A stretch of DNA of 14,584 nt from JAGMDK01 sp023128695 (GTDB lineage Bacteria; Planctomycetota; Phycisphaerae; UBA1845; Fen-1342): the NCBI GenBank assembly GCA_030628805.1, contig DAOVQG010000095.1:1-14584 (forward strand). Direction: 5' to 3'. Below the pieces are notes generated by a model. That model saw only the letters and a program-made list of their open reading frames with translations. It made no database searches and was not told where the DNA came from. Position 1 is the stretch's first letter. Each line of letters opens with the position of its first letter. The position numbers and the translations under genes are program-made. Positions 14,256 to 14,584 of this stretch are shown here, in pieces.

Positions 14256-14431
14256 GGGAGGGCGAAGCAGGGAGGGCGAAGCAGGGAGGGCGAAGCTCCT
14301 GCTGAGCTGCGGCGCCCCCGGCTCGGCAGGAGCCTCGCCCTCCCAACACGGCTCGGCGGGAGGGCGAAGCTCCCGCTGAGCCGCGACGCCCCCGGCTCGG
14401 CAGGAGCCTCGCCCTCCCAGCTCGCCCTCCC
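14256..14431. repeat. GAGGGCGA-type repeat cluster, right copy
   Basis: A 14-bp unit GGGAGGGCGAAGCA occurs at 14256-14269 and 14270-14283, with a third start at 14284 that continues into the longer hairpin unit. Two inverted unit pairs follow, ending CGCCCTCCC near 14431. It belongs to the same family as 4862-5013. Open frames through here (14182-14536, minus) are repeat translations, not genes. It fills most of the gap 14186-14509. Confidence 0.85.
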
Positions 14432-14509
14432 AACACTTTGCCAAGTAGAAACAAGAACGCTTTTCCCAGGCCGGTTCTCAATGTCCGCACAAAAAAAAAT
14501 GAAATCTCC

Positions 14510-14547
14510 TTGACTCCTATAGGAGTGTGTGTACACTCTTATAAGAG
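14510..14547 (+). promoter_or_regulatory. Promoter with two palindromic operator-like sites
   Basis: TTGACT (14510-14515), a 16-nt spacer and TACACT (14532-14537) form a sigma70-type promoter. The palindrome ACTCCTATAGGAGT (14513-14526) covers the -35/spacer junction, and CTCTTATAAGAG (14536-14547) covers the end of the -10 and the start region. The two share the core CTCYTATARGAG and their centres are 22 bp apart, about two helical turns. GTGTACAC (14529-14536) lies between. This is the layout of a repressor-controlled, possibly autoregulated promoter. Confidence 0.6.
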
Positions 14548-14550
14548 CCC

Positions 14551-14584
14551 AAGAAGGCTCCGATGAGAATCCATAAGGAGTGCC
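14551..14584 (+). other. Translation start region of a gene at or beyond the right edge
   Basis: TAAGGAG (14574-14580) is a strong ribosome site pointing to a start just outside the window. ATG 14563, with AAGAAGG (14551-14557) 5 nt before it, is an alternative start reading MRIHKEC to the edge. The product cannot be told from what is visible. Confidence 0.5.

Noticed and set aside
14182..14536. Minus-strand frames of 77-104 residues at the right edge
   Set aside because: They translate the GAGGGCGA repeats (AEPGA, EGEAPAEP) and overlap the plus-strand promoter.

Overview
The window looks like chromosomal DNA of a GC-rich planctomycete (Planctomycetota; a Pirellulales-type genome is my guess). 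I infer this from the protein types, which include a large membrane protein of a kind I recall only from this phylum, a DUF1670 remnant, an RDD protein with a long secreted N-terminus and a two-subunit KorAB. The density of short palindromic repeats between genes points the same way. No rRNA, tRNA, CRISPR array, intact mobile element or defence system is visible.

Left flank (1-810): decayed DNA. An IS630-type transposase N-terminal fragment (+) has a frameshift just after its start codon and is cut off at a palindromic repeat. It is followed by a frameshifted DUF1670-type remnant (-). Plus-strand block (1032-6765): a protein with about 16 hydrophobic segments and no recognised family; a conserved-looking planctomycetal membrane protein with an acidic Pro-rich tail and its own promoter; a CDP-alcohol phosphatidyltransferase with all catalytic Asp residues; and thioredoxin (trxA) behind a near-consensus sigma70-type promoter. 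Each gene is separated from the next by repeats, so they look like single transcription units.

Minus-strand block (14185 down to 7030), convergent with the first: a four-Cys zinc-ribbon-like protein, a LolA/LolB-like lipoprotein and an RDD membrane protein probably form one envelope operon; the last two overlap by 4 nt (GTGA). Then come a small retropepsin-like aspartic protease and korA-korB (2-oxoglutarate:ferredoxin oxidoreductase), also overlapping by 4 nt (GTGA). At the right edge a plus-strand promoter with two near-identical 12-bp palindromes 22 bp apart leads to a gene starting at or beyond the window end.

The most distinctive content lies between the genes. At least six families of hairpin-forming repeats fill nearly every gap, and in two families stem changes are matched by compensating changes in the partner arm. 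One element fits almost exactly between a stop codon and the next gene and seems to supply that gene's start codon and the positive residues of its signal peptide. A heptamer tandem array supplies the stop codon of the RDD gene. I found no convincing new multi-gene system. The best candidates for undescribed biology are the zinc-ribbon/lipoprotein/RDD operon, the repeat families and the double operator at the right edge.
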